A stretch of 64,000 nucleotides of DNA from Rhabditophanes sp. KR3021 (taxonomy: Eukaryota > Nematoda > Chromadorea > Rhabditida > Alloionematidae): NCBI GenBank assembly GCA_963281155.1, contig CAUJLY010000006.1:4092001-4156000 (forward strand), given 5' to 3'. The stretch's first letter is position 1; the number at the start of each line of letters is the position of its first letter. Shown here piece by piece: positions 13,101 through 23,378 of the stretch. The translations under genes and the position numbers were made by a program. The notes under the pieces are model-generated. The model did no database searches and was not told the DNA's origin. It saw only the letters and a list, made by a program, of their open reading frames with translations.

Positions 13101-13373
13101 TAGTAATAACATGACTCTGTTTAAATGCACACACATTGACAATCTTGTTATTTACAATAATGAAGGTAATTTAAAAAACGATATCTAAAGAAAGACCCAT
13201 CAAGTTGATTGAATAATAAAAAGATACACTTTATCAAAATATAAAAATAGATATGTATAATAATATATTTAATATATCTTAACAACGCACAACAAAATAT
13301 ATATAACAGACTCTCTTTCAGTTTGCTTCAATTGTTAAACTTATTTATCCAAAACTCGGACTCCTTTTTATCG
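10155..13373. other. Intergenic region, no gene recognised
   Basis: About 3.2 kb. Open stretches at 10412-10723 (-), 10446-10655 (+) and 11443-11652 (-) overlap one another or lack codon structure. From about 10.8 to 12.6 kb the plus strand is visibly rich in A and G, so a minus-strand transcript from here would be U/C-rich; this is the 5' side of the TMEM68-like gene. No RNA gene is seen. Confidence 0.4.
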
Positions 13374-14085
13374 TTAGCCGCATCTTTGGTTAATATCCAT
13401 CAAGCTAGCTACAATACTCCCATTGAGTGGAGATAAAATTGCATTTATCATAGTTTGTTCTTGTTTCTGGGTGATATCATTATTATCCAAAATTTGCTGA
13501 ATTTTCAAATTAGCTTGTTGACCCGCATCAGGAATGTTCTTTATACATTCCGCGATTTTTTCCTTATGCGAATTGTTCTGAGTCTCCAAGTTTGTTAGAT
13601 ATTTATCATATAATGACTATAAAGTTAAGTTAGGCATAAAAATTTATTTGGCCTACAGAAACTGCATCACTTTGCTCATGAGCCCAGCTTTTCAGAGCCT
13701 TATTTTTAAGGCTTTTTTTAATGTTAGGATTTTGTTGAATTTCAAAATACGATTTTCGAGCAGCATCTGAAGCAACAATTAGGTGAGCGGGCAGGTCTAG
13801 TTGAAGAGCGTCGATTAAGTTTAATGTGCCAGAAAGTTGATATACAACCATAGATTCTAAAACTTTGTCGGTGTTTTTGGCAGCATCGTTTGTAGATTTG
13901 GCTGTCACGGCCGGTGTTATTGTACTAGTAAAAAGGGAAATGGTTGTTGGTACACTATTATTAATAATTGTTGATAATGTCGTTATTTCTACAGCTGAAT
14001 CAACACCGCTTGCACCGTTAATAGAACATAGCAAAAAATTGAGTGAATACACAGATATTAAAACAAAAGAAATATACGACATCAT
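13374..14085 (-). CDS. SXP/RAL-2 family secreted protein with Ser/Thr-rich spacer
   Basis: Two exons, 14085-13657 and 13616-13374 (phase 0, 40-bp intron), give 223 residues. The SXP/RAL-2 (DUF148) family is nematode-specific, secreted, and known mainly as abundant antigens whose biochemical function is unsettled. Residues 1-24 are a signal peptide. About 45 residues rich in Ser, Thr, Val and Ile then follow, resembling an O-glycosylation spacer. The C-terminal 125 or so residues are the helical domain, recognised from FEIQQNPNIKKSLKNKALKSWA, then an Ala/Gln/Lys helix and the final QTMINAILSPLNGSIVASLM. A TGATAA (GATA-factor type) site lies at 14110-14115 on the minus strand, about 25 bases before the start. 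The next gene upstream, also secreted, is on the same strand. Family assignment rests on pattern and spacing, not on a search. Confidence 0.75.
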
Positions 14086-14493
14086 AATAATGGAAATATG
14101 ATCAAATTTTTATCACCTAAACTTTCGTAATATAAATATTATATGAGCAAATTAAAATAGACAAAAATTATGAACACAAATGATATGAACAAATTTATAT
14201 GAGGAGAATTTTCTGAAAAGTATTTAAAATAATTTGAGCTTTATTTGAGTATTATTTGAGCATTATTAGTCAGAGGGATCATCGAGCTTAGCGTTCATCC
14301 AGAACACATCATCATACATAATTAAAAATTTAGATACATTAATGAGTTGTTAAAATATAAATTTATTTTAAATATATAAATTATGATAGATGCAAGTCAG
14401 CAAATAATTTATAAAACGTTGGGCCCTTATTATCAAAAAATTGATGAGAAATGGATTGCAATAATATTATGGTAAAATGAATTATCTAATAAA
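14086..14493. other. Spacer between two secreted-protein genes
   Basis: About 400 bp between two same-strand genes. The minus strand has a 33-codon open stretch just after the upstream gene's stop. It could be a last exon only if a 32-bp intron (14517-14486) were used, which is shorter than any other intron here. No other gene is seen. Confidence 0.35.
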
Positions 14494-15150
14494 TTATGAA
14501 ATTGTATTTTCACTTACAAATTTGACTCCTCTTCCGAATACTAGATTTGCAGTAATCATCGACGAAATTTGCTTTAAAATAAACTTAGCGGCTTGGAAAT
14601 TTTCAATTTTAATTGATGCTTTTTCAATTTCCGGCTCATAGGTTAGTATAACTTGATTGGCAGCATACGCTTTTGTACGACAAACATCAGAAGCCAATGC
14701 TGCTCCAGTAACTGTTGCAATCTGACTAATGACTCCATTCTCAAATAAGGCAAACTTTCCCCCGATTGGCAATGATACAAGGTCTGCAGCGGCTGCATCA
14801 TTTTTGTAACAATCATGGAGTTCAGGGGGTGTATATGTGATGGTAATTACTACATTTTCCGCAGATTGCCCAGCTTCCTCCAAAGCTTGAAAAACTGCCC
14901 CCTTGAAATCACCAGCAGCAGCATTCTGTGCTTGAGCTAATGTGAGAGGTTGACCTGGAAAGAATGACCACGTTTCCTCGGCAGTACTAAGAGGATAAGT
15001 CCAACCAGCAGGTGGATTAAACGTTAACCCAAATGTAGGGTCTTTAATGATTGTCCAATCATCATTGCTATTAGATGAGCATGCCGATATTACATTCATG
15101 GGTATAATTAGCAAGATTATAAACTGCTTTGAAAACATATGTACGACCAT
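14494..15150 (-). CDS. Unrecognised secreted protein, 218 aa
   Basis: A single open frame encodes a signal peptide (about residues 1-22, ending VISA-C) and a mature Ala-rich domain with DPTFGLTFNPPAGWTYPL and ETWSFFPGQPL near its start, five Cys in the mature chain, and alternating beta-type stretches (NVVITITYTPPE, KFALFENGVIS). The start could be residue 1 or the Met at residue 5. The last codons contain GTAAGT at 14517, so the 3' end may be spliced further; the possible next exon would require a 32-bp intron, so I leave the stop at 14494. I do not recognise the family. Placement beside an SXP/RAL-2 gene and the signal peptide suggest an extracellular or gut-lumen role, which is inference. 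Confidence 0.68.
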   Translation of the reverse strand: MVVHMFSKQFIILLIIPMNVISACSSNSNDDWTIIKDPTFGLTFNPPAGWTYPLSTAEETWSFFPGQPLTLAQAQNAAAGDFKGAVFQALEEAGQSAENVVITITYTPPELHDCYKNDAAAADLVSLPIGGKFALFENGVISQIATVTGAALASDVCRTKAYAANQVILTYEPEIEKASIKIENFQAAKFILKQISSMITANLVFGRGVKFVSENTIS

Positions 15151-15802
15151 ATCAAAATAAATTACAATGATATAAAGTCAGGGAACGTGGACTTAAATAG
15201 TATTTTCGATTCTCTAGTTGTGTTTAAAATTACACATTATATTTTATTACCTTTATATATAAACAAAATGAATGGATAAAATAAAGAAATAAAGATTTGT
15301 ATGCTACAATAAAAACAACATATATGATGAGTATAAATGAGTTTCCTTTCAAGTTCAAGAGAAGAAATTTCAGCATTAGTAAATACGTATTTATATATTC
15401 AAGCCAAGAATGGGAATATAGTTGACTGTAAACTTGTAAAGACGTGTAGTAATATAAAAGAATTAGGGTTTGAAATTTGTGTTTGCCTTGAAGTAAAAGG
15501 ATTAATTCGAATTGTCTTGTTAAGCATAGGTGTAACATTTTGTATTTGAAAAGGTTGATTATTAATAAGCTGCGTTTAAATGTATGTGTTTGACAAAAGC
15601 CATTTATATTTTACAAAACATTCATACATTTGTAAAGCATGCTTGAAAAGAATTGGGTTGTAAAACAATTGTTATTAGCTTTTGTTTATCTCAAAATAGA
15701 CGTTAGTTGCGGAATATATAAAGAGGTTCAGAATAACATAGGCGTAAATGAGATCAATCGCAATACCTTTCCATGGTTTATGCAAATTGATGCATTTCTT
15801 CG
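15151..15802. other. Intergenic region downstream of the SLC6 gene
   Basis: About 650 bp. Overlapping open stretches on both strands at 15230-15549 lack codon structure, and the plus-strand stretch at 15639-15908 is antisense to the last SLC6 exon. It should contain the SLC6 3' UTR and the promoter of the secreted-protein gene at 15150. Confidence 0.45.
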
Positions 15803-17980
15803 TCAATTTCTTCCCCAACTCTCATTCCTTCCTCCGGTGAAAAAGATATTTTTAGGACGGAATAATTTTTCATATTTCTTAAAACAAAAACAATTAGAAG
15901 CTAAGTGAGCGTTTAATTTAAGTTAATTTACCTCTGAAATTGTACCGGGAGTTACAATCCAAATGTATATGGCATATCCTGGGATACACAGCATTGAAGA
16001 TAAAGACAAGAACCATCCGAATACATGTCCCCAAATGGGGTAATCATAAGAGTATGCATCGATTCGAAGAGGACTATATTTAACTAATCCGAATATCATA
16101 GTTCCCTAAACATAAATGAAGGATAATATTATTGAGTGTAATTAATTACCATTGTTATAGCCGGTGTTGCCACAACCCAGCAAAACTTCCACCATGTAGC
16201 AGGGTAGTATCCAATCATTGATTTCATATGTTCATACCATCTGTCTATTCCTGAAAAAAGTAAAGATATAAATCATGTCAAGTAGTCTGTTAATTTTATG
16301 TATTAGTTAAACTTACCAACAAACCAAGATATAGCAATACACTCAAAGAATAAAAGCCACAATAAAGCCCATCCTGATGCAGCATAAAAATCAAACAATT
16401 GAAATACATAAAAGCCACCATCTGTAACTGTTGAAAGCCCGCAAATGTAACTTATTATGCATATTATGAGGATGAATATTTCTCTGCCATACTTCCGAGC
16501 TCGAATGTAAGTTGGAAATTCATCAATTATAGCAGTGAAGAAACCTTCCATAGTACAAAATTGTGAATCTATGCCCAGAAACAGTACCATAGAGAAGAAC
16601 AATATAGACCATACATTGGCATAAGGTAGTTGGAGAATTCCTGAAGGATATGCAAGGAAAAGTAAACCAGGGCCAGATTGAGCTACTTCAGCAACTGTTT
16701 TCCCTTGTTGTCCAGCCATGTAACCGATGAATGAAAAAATGACGAATCCGGCGAAAATTGAAGTTCCAGAATTTACAAGACATACGGTCATTGCTTGTCT
16801 AAAATTATCATTCATGAATTGTCGATTACTCGCCACTTACTTATAAACATTATTGTGATACTTATTGTAACTACCCAAGGCAACTAAAGCTCCTAAACCT
16901 AGGCCATACGAAAAGAAGACCTGTGTAACGGCTTCAACCCAAACCTTAGATTCTAGTAACTTGGTAAAGTTAGGTTTTAAGTAAAATTCAAGGCCAAGAG
17001 AGGCACCCTCAAGGGTAAGACCACGAATAAGGAGGAAGAAGAGCATAATGTATGGAAATGAAGCTGTTAAGTAAACAACTTTTCCTGTCCATTTTACTCC
17101 CTTGAAAATACATAAATAACAAATGGCCCAAGCAATGAAAAGATATAATGCCAGGTCCAATCTTAAACCACCTGGGTGCTCAATTCCTTTACTAATACCA
17201 AGAACTTCATTGTCCCAATATTCTTTTACTGGAGAGATGGTGTGGAGATCAGCTTCACTACATACGGTCCAATTTGATTTTGGTCCAACGAAAAATTGCT
17301 TTCTATACTCTTGGATATGGTCTACTGACAAAGCTTTTACATTAAAAAATTCTGCAATAGTTCTGTTGCTTGAGCAAGTTAGTGGTTCATACTCAGATCT
17401 ACATCTGTCTGTATTCCAAGGTTGGCCACAACTTCCCCATGGAAAAGCTTCAGTCAAACCAATTGAAACAAAAAGATACTTCATAGCCCATGACAAGACT
17501 ACGATATAATAAATGTTAAGCCAAAAAGCCATGACAGCAGCAGCAATCCCGACTCCTTTGAAAATGGGACAAATCTTAAACATTCCCAAGCCACCAATAC
17601 TTGTCAATTGGCCCCAAGATGTTTCAAGAATAAAGAGTGGAACTCCACAAAAAACCAATGATATGATGTATGGAATTAAAAACGCTCCTAAAGTGTGCAA
17701 ATTTAGAACCTTAATACTTAAAAACAACATTACCTCCACCATTTTGGTAACACAAGTATGGAAAGCGCCACACGTTGCCTGAAAATCATTGATTGTAATA
17801 TTATTAACTTTATGACCTGCCTAAACCGATTGCGTATCCAATACAAGACATAATGAAATCAGCCCACGAAGACCACTTTTCACGTTCAGGAACTTCATGC
17901 GTAGATTCTAGGGAAATTTTTTTATCAAATAATTTGATATTCTTCCCATGATGAGGATGGCTTTCCGTACCTCCAGACAT
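15803..17980 (-). CDS. SLC6 Na+/Cl- coupled transporter, GABA/betaine type (SNF)
   Basis: Seven exons, 17980-17821, 17778-17734, 17687-16841, 16798-16317, 16250-16150, 16105-15932 and 15877-15803, give about 627 residues. The fold has 12 membrane helices and carries a small amino acid or osmolyte with Na+ and Cl-. TM1 reads [18 protein letters not shown] with Gly, not Asp, at the substrate carboxylate position, which excludes monoamine carriers. [55 protein letters not shown] and [14 protein letters not shown] match the GAT clade closely. The extracellular loop holds NxT/NxS sites and the conserved Cys pair. C. elegans relatives are SNF-11 (GABA) and SNF-3 (betaine); I cannot choose. The C-terminus [11 protein letters not shown]...WGRN fits the family and selects the AAG acceptor at 15878. 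Intron 1 (17820-17779) uses a GC donor, needed to keep GLGN. Confidence 0.93.
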
Positions 17981-18610
17981 TGTTTCTTTCTTTTCCCAAA
18001 ATTGGTTTGATTTTTACCCTAGCTAAATATAGAATAAGATCATTGTGTTATATAAATTAGAAGATGAAAACCACAATTTGGTGGTGAGATTTAATTTGTC
18101 GAGGTAAATTAAAGCTACATATAAATGTTCACAAACTGAATAATCTTTTGGAAGAAATGAAGATGTAACAGTTTAACAAAAGTATAGGGTTGTATCCTAC
18201 ACATAACGAACAATCAAAGAGGAGGGTAGAAGTCAAAAATGAGATTAGTGTATCTTTTTAAAAACACAAATGATAAGGCTCATTAGCAATTTATTAAGGA
18301 ATATAGGATTTTTTCTGTTTATTGTCTTTCCATTTGGTAGAAAATAGTGGTTAAGAAAGTACTTTAGTTTGAAAATATATAAAAAATAACATTATTATTT
18401 GTTGAAATCAAAATAAATAAAACAAATTTAATGTGATGTTAGTTTAATTAAATAGATAAAATATAATAAAAAGCTTGTAAAGAATTAAAGCTTTGGTTAG
18501 AATTAATGTGAATATAAGTGAAGGAACCACCAAACAAAATGACTTATAAAAGTAATATAGTCAGAAGATTTTAGACAAAAGCCGGCGCTTATCAAAAATT
18601 TACTTAAAAC

Positions 18611-18626
18611 AATGTTGCGCAACATT
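18611..18626. promoter_or_regulatory. 16-bp palindrome with C/EBP-type core
   Basis: AATGTTGCGCAACATT is a perfect palindrome whose centre TTGCGCAA is the consensus site of C/EBP-class bZIP factors. It lies about 630 bp upstream of the SLC6 start. The site is seen; binding is inference and chance occurrence is possible. Confidence 0.25.
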
Positions 18627-19600
18627 AATCTGTGATTTACATAAGAAGGCATTAATTTGGGGGTTTTGTCAAAAATTGTTAAATCTTCTAGAAGCTTGAG
18701 AAAGTTATGTGGAGGCCCTGCGACTGAAGAGTCAATATAAAAAAGAGATGCTTATTTGGAAAGACTTTTCAATTACTTTTATCAAATGTTACAAAATGGT
18801 TTGGCACTAAACAAAAGAAAATGAAAATTTAATTGTGTGGCAAAAGTAAGAATTCAGACTTAAATGAGAAAGATGAAACAGTTGTTTGTGGATAAATAGT
18901 AACATCTAGTAATTGTTGTAGTTTTCATTAAATGCATCCTAGCCTTTGTATAATAATTCTTTGCGTTTGTGGCACTCACTTGAAAGATAAGTGTGATGAT
19001 GAATGAATTACTAAACTCTTGATTGAATATTGTTTAATGAAAGGACCAAGTGTATGTAGTGATAAAATGTAATTTGGAAGAAAATAATAATCACTCAAAT
19101 AAATATGTCTTCGTTAAGAAGTGTGGCACAAAAAAAGATAATTTTGATAAAGTTTCCAAATATTTTAACTTAATGTAACAGTTATCTAATAAACAAATGT
19201 CACTGCTAATATGATTGCTAATAAGCTAAAAGGTGAAATTACTATAATTTGATAATATGATTGATTTCATCCTAGGTAATATAAAAACAAAATATATAAT
19301 TTCCAATAAACGAAACGTAAATAGGAGATAATAATTTTAGAAAAGTAACAAAAAATAAATGAAAATAAATTTGTTTGATCATAGATTAACCTCGTATATA
19401 AAAAATCAAAAAAACATATGTCACTTTATAATTTTGTCGTATCAAATTATAATCACAAAGGTGTTTAGTTTTATCACTAAATATACGAACAACTACTTTT
19501 TGAACAGAAAAGTATACTCTTATTTTGAAACTAATGATGGCGATTTATTTTTGTAGCTTTCAAATCAATGCATTTTTAATTAAAGGATAACTTAACAAGT

Positions 19601-19710
19601 TTAATAATATTATTAAAATAGGGTTATTATTATTAAAGAGTGATATTATTATTGAAAGAATTAATATTATTAGCAAAAAAGAGGGATAATATTATTAAAT
19701 GGATAATAAT
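19601..19710. repeat. Low-complexity (ATT)n-like tract
   Basis: Repeated TAATATTATTA and TTATTATTATTA strings are interspersed with short purine-rich spacers. This is imperfect microsatellite-like sequence with no evident function. Confidence 0.6.
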
Positions 19711-22700
19711 TTGTCTGGAAAAAGCTAGTTAGTGTGAGGTTGATTTGATCTCACGCAGACAAAAAGCCATATCATTGGTAACGATGGCACTTGAGGATTG
19801 TTATAAGTAGATAATTAATCATCATTTAATTTTAAAACTGATAATTTATGGCGCAGTGTAAACAAAATGCTCCTTTGTCTATTATCATCTTGGCAATTAT
19901 ATCGAGGAATAGGCATCCTAAATGACTTTTGATATGTATTGACATATTTTAAAAATTGCCCGTTAACTTTAACAAAATGCGACAAAAATAAGTAAAGTTG
20001 TGACTATTATTCTTTAATGATAAAGGAGTTTGGTAGGATATAAAATATAAACAATGAAACAGGATGTATCAAGTTAAGAAGTGCTAATATTTTGGTTAGC
20101 ACATATTTATTAAATAAGTGGACTATCATAATGAGGACAATTGCTTTTTGATGTGTAAAGCAATAATTAATGTCTATATACTTTTTATTAAGATCATTTT
20201 GGCACATTTTAAAATGTTTGTAATTAGAGTTGATTCATTAATATGCACTTAACAGGCATCCAATTATTATTTAATTAAATATGGTATTTCATTGAAGATA
20301 TTATTTAAATAGAAATAATATGGGGGTTTGAGGTTAATAAAATGGTGCTTTCTTAAGAATAAATGTTAACGATTCGTTCCAAATACTTTCAAAAAACAAA
20401 TTTATGAATTGGCTACAATAACACTTATAATAATTGCCTCACGTTCATTTACTATCACACTTATTAGAGACGTTCCTCAAATGATCGATGTAGAAAATAA
20501 ATACAACCATCATATTTTAAGTCTTCGTACAATTTGTCATGACGGAAAACCTACAGGATTCCTTATTAGATCTTATTAGATAAGCCTATGTAATTATCGG
20601 TAACACTATGATGGTTTTAGTTTTCAATATACTTGATTTTGCCGTTCATCGCTTAAATCACAAATTTACGAAGGCTCTGAGTGCAACTTTAAATGTACAT
20701 GTGAAAAATATTAAGCTACTAGGAAAATATGGACATAAGCTTTTTTCAATAGTCTGCGTCTCCATTTTCAATATTTTAATGTCATTGGTGTATTTTTGAT
20801 ATTGCCAGATCAGACATGTCATTTATATTTTACTTTGGAATCCACACTTTATCATTGGCAAGATATTCAGGAAAAAAAGTAAAATACATCAAGGATAAAT
20901 AAATTCATTCCAAATAAATTACTACAATTAAAAGAGGTCATCGAAAATCATAGCATAATCAAAGCATCCCTAACAGCTTACAGCAGTGTAAGATTAGTTT
21001 TACTAGAAGCGAAGTTAGCTATAATTTGCAAGTACTTTTATTCTTTTACGGAACAGAAAGCTGCGTGGAACAAAATGTCCTCTGATTATAGATAAACATA
21101 AACATTTTCAGCAACAAATTGTATTGAAAAATAATGAATATCATTATTACTTTGAATAATATCAACTTAATATCAAATTTGATCAAGATCATATTCTTTT
21201 AATTCTAAACTACTACTCATTTTGAGTTTCAAAACTTGTACAATCAGAGCAGGAATTACAAATTGTAGATTTAATTTTTACGTATGAACTGAGGGTATGA
21301 ATGAGATAGTCCAATAAACTACTTTTCAAAGTCCGAAGTAACAGTTTGGAGTTACTTTTTTTACATTAAAAGATTAAACTTCATGTTTTGAAAGTATTTG
21401 AAGATCCACATGAAATGTTGAACAGGCTGTTACATAATGTGATAAATTCCTTTCTATTCTTTACAACGTAAGTCTGGAAATATTGTCTGTCTACTCATAT
21501 ATCTCTTGTCTCAATGATCCACAAATAGATAAGAAGCTATTAATTTTATTTAAAAAGTCCATTTGGTCAATGATAAATAACCAAGTCGTTTGACTTTATA
21601 TTTGATCAAATTTATCAGGGCAAATATTATAAAGTTTGTTAAAAATAATATTTCTTTGTAGTTTTTTAATCCTTTGCAAAGCACACTCCTTTGATGTCTG
21701 AAATGTATCTTAGTTAATTATGTTAATTAAAGAGACGCTTTACCCACAAAGGAAAAATTATTCAACGATCTAGTACTTACGTGAGTAATTTTGTCATCAT
21801 TTCAAATTGATTAGAAACTTTTAAAGTTTCATTCCAAAATTTGGCAACAGAATTCTTATAGAATCCTGAACACATACTAACCTCAAACTGGGTTTTTTAA
21901 ACCATCTTAGTATGCTTTAGTCAGCCATTTATATGCACCAGTGCAAAATTGAAAGTGGGACACCGTAGTTGCTTAGATAATTATGTAACTACATGTAATC
22001 TTCAATTCATAGTAGGTAAATGTTATTAAATATTCTAAATTTTCCAAACGCATGTCTTTGATTATTTACTTTAAATTTGCCCGAGTCGTCATATATAATC
22101 AGCAGTTATCTCTTTAATTATTTTTATTTGTCTACCTTAGAAATTTAGAAACAACCAGTTACTTAGTCTATGTTATTTCTGCAATTTATTAAATATCAAC
22201 TTTAGCATCTAATATTTTAAGTAGTCCTAGTTCTGTTTTATTATGTATAAATGCTCTAAAAATTCGGATCGGATACCAAATTCTGTCGGATAGGCAAGCT
22301 ATTCTCTTACCTCAATTATATGTATTTATGAATATTACTATGTAAATTATTGATTGTATATTATAGATATATGTAATTATTACGAGCAATAAATTAGTTC
22401 TCTATATCTACTCATCAAATTCCATTTTACATCACCATAAATTATAAAAGCATTTCCAAATTTCTTTTTTTGTGACTTTAACAATTCAAATATTTAAACT
22501 TCTCTTACATAGTCTAATGCCACAAATGCTGTTTAAAATTTGACAAACAAGGTATGGATCTTGAAGGGAATTCTAATGCCCACAGAATGGTTTATCTACT
22601 ACTAAATTGTTCCCAATGCAGTGACTTCTTTGATACTTATTATTCTTATACAGTCAACAGCTCCAACCGTTAGTGAAATATTAAGGAACAAGACATACAT

Positions 22701-23000
22701 TTTGAAGAACATTCAATCACCATAATGACATAGCTGCTTCTTAAAAATATACAAGAGGATGACCACTTTGGGACTCATTTAAACACGGTATTTTATAGAT
22801 TTGTGTCTTATTACACATCTAACACCACTGTAGTCCCATCCGTAATAAACGTTTTTACTTATTAAAAAATAGTCTTACATTATTGAATTATTTACGGAAT
22901 TTCAAAACTATATAGGAAACAATACAATGGAATTATTAAATTAAATAGACATGTAAATATCTAAATTCTGTCAATTTTCGCCAAAATGTTTTTATCATTA

Positions 23001-23378
23001 TTAATTGGCTACTTGACTCGATTTGACTATTTTTTTGTTTTCCTCGAGCTCATCAAAGGCATTTGAATCAATCAAATTGTTTCCATTCATCAACCCAAAT
23101 TTTTTTTGGATGGTTTCCAATTTATCAACATCAGCCTTGCTAATTGTATTAGTAGATTCCTTTTCGAGTAGAGGTAATATTTCCGTAAAAAAAGCAATTA
23201 CCATTTTCTGCATTTTGGTTTTGAAGGCAATAAGTAGTTCCTGCAATTTAGGTGAGGGTCTAATTCCTTCATAATTGATTACACCCTCTTCAGTCATATC
23301 TATGTGAATAGTTTTTCCTGAGCAGTTTTGGTAACATAATAAAATTGTCAGTAAAAAACAAAGAAACTTGGTGGACAT
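23001..23378 (-). CDS. Small secreted helical protein, 125 aa, unrecognised
   Basis: A single-exon frame is read from ATG at 23378 rather than the longer upstream extension, because the signal peptide (MSTKFLCFLLTILLCYQNC, cleavage near residue 21) begins there. The mature part is about 104 residues with amphipathic helices: PSPKLQELLIAFKTKMQKMVIAFFTEILPLLEKE, a Lys/Asp/Leu-rich linker and KKFGLMNGNN. It ends in a charged, Lys-rich tail. It is small, helical and secreted, which recalls nematode SXP/RAL-2-type or fatty-acid-binding secreted antigens, but the diagnostic spacing is not there, so I assign no family. A CAGATAA-type GATA string lies about 15-40 bases upstream on the minus strand and another near 23560. 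AT-rich flanks show no further exon. Confidence 0.55.
   Translation of the reverse strand: MSTKFLCFLLTILLCYQNCSGKTIHIDMTEEGVINYEGIRPSPKLQELLIAFKTKMQKMVIAFFTEILPLLEKESTNTISKADVDKLETIQKKFGLMNGNNLIDSNAFDELEENKKIVKSSQVAN

Larger units (their letters stand above)
17981..23000. other. Long intergenic region, no gene recognised
   Basis: About 5 kb of AT-rich DNA. The part next to the SLC6 gene (18.0-19.2 kb) is A/G-rich on the plus strand. Open stretches at 19359-19556, 20007-20207 and 20608-20799 are short and lack splice or family support. A 57-codon open stretch near 20410-20580 was examined and not accepted. Contents recognised: a 16-bp perfect palindrome at 18611-18626 and an ATT-rich low-complexity tract at 19601-19710. 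Confidence 0.4.

Noticed and set aside
14485..14518. Possible extra intron and exon at the end of the 218-aa secreted protein.
   Set aside because: The implied intron is 32 bp, shorter than every other intron in the window (40 bp or more), so the simpler stop at 14494 was kept.
15639..15908. 89-codon plus-strand frame ending near the SLC6 gene.
   Set aside because: It runs antisense through the last SLC6 exon and intron; the minus-strand reading matches the transporter family C-terminus.
20410..20580. A 57-codon open stretch with an FTITLIRDVPQMIDVENKY segment, faintly like the C-terminal part of bacterial CcoG/FixG, which would suggest a bacterial transfer.
   Set aside because: The resemblance is a few residues only, no neighbouring bacterial coding sequence continues it, and flanking frames are full of stops. 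A search would be needed to revive it.
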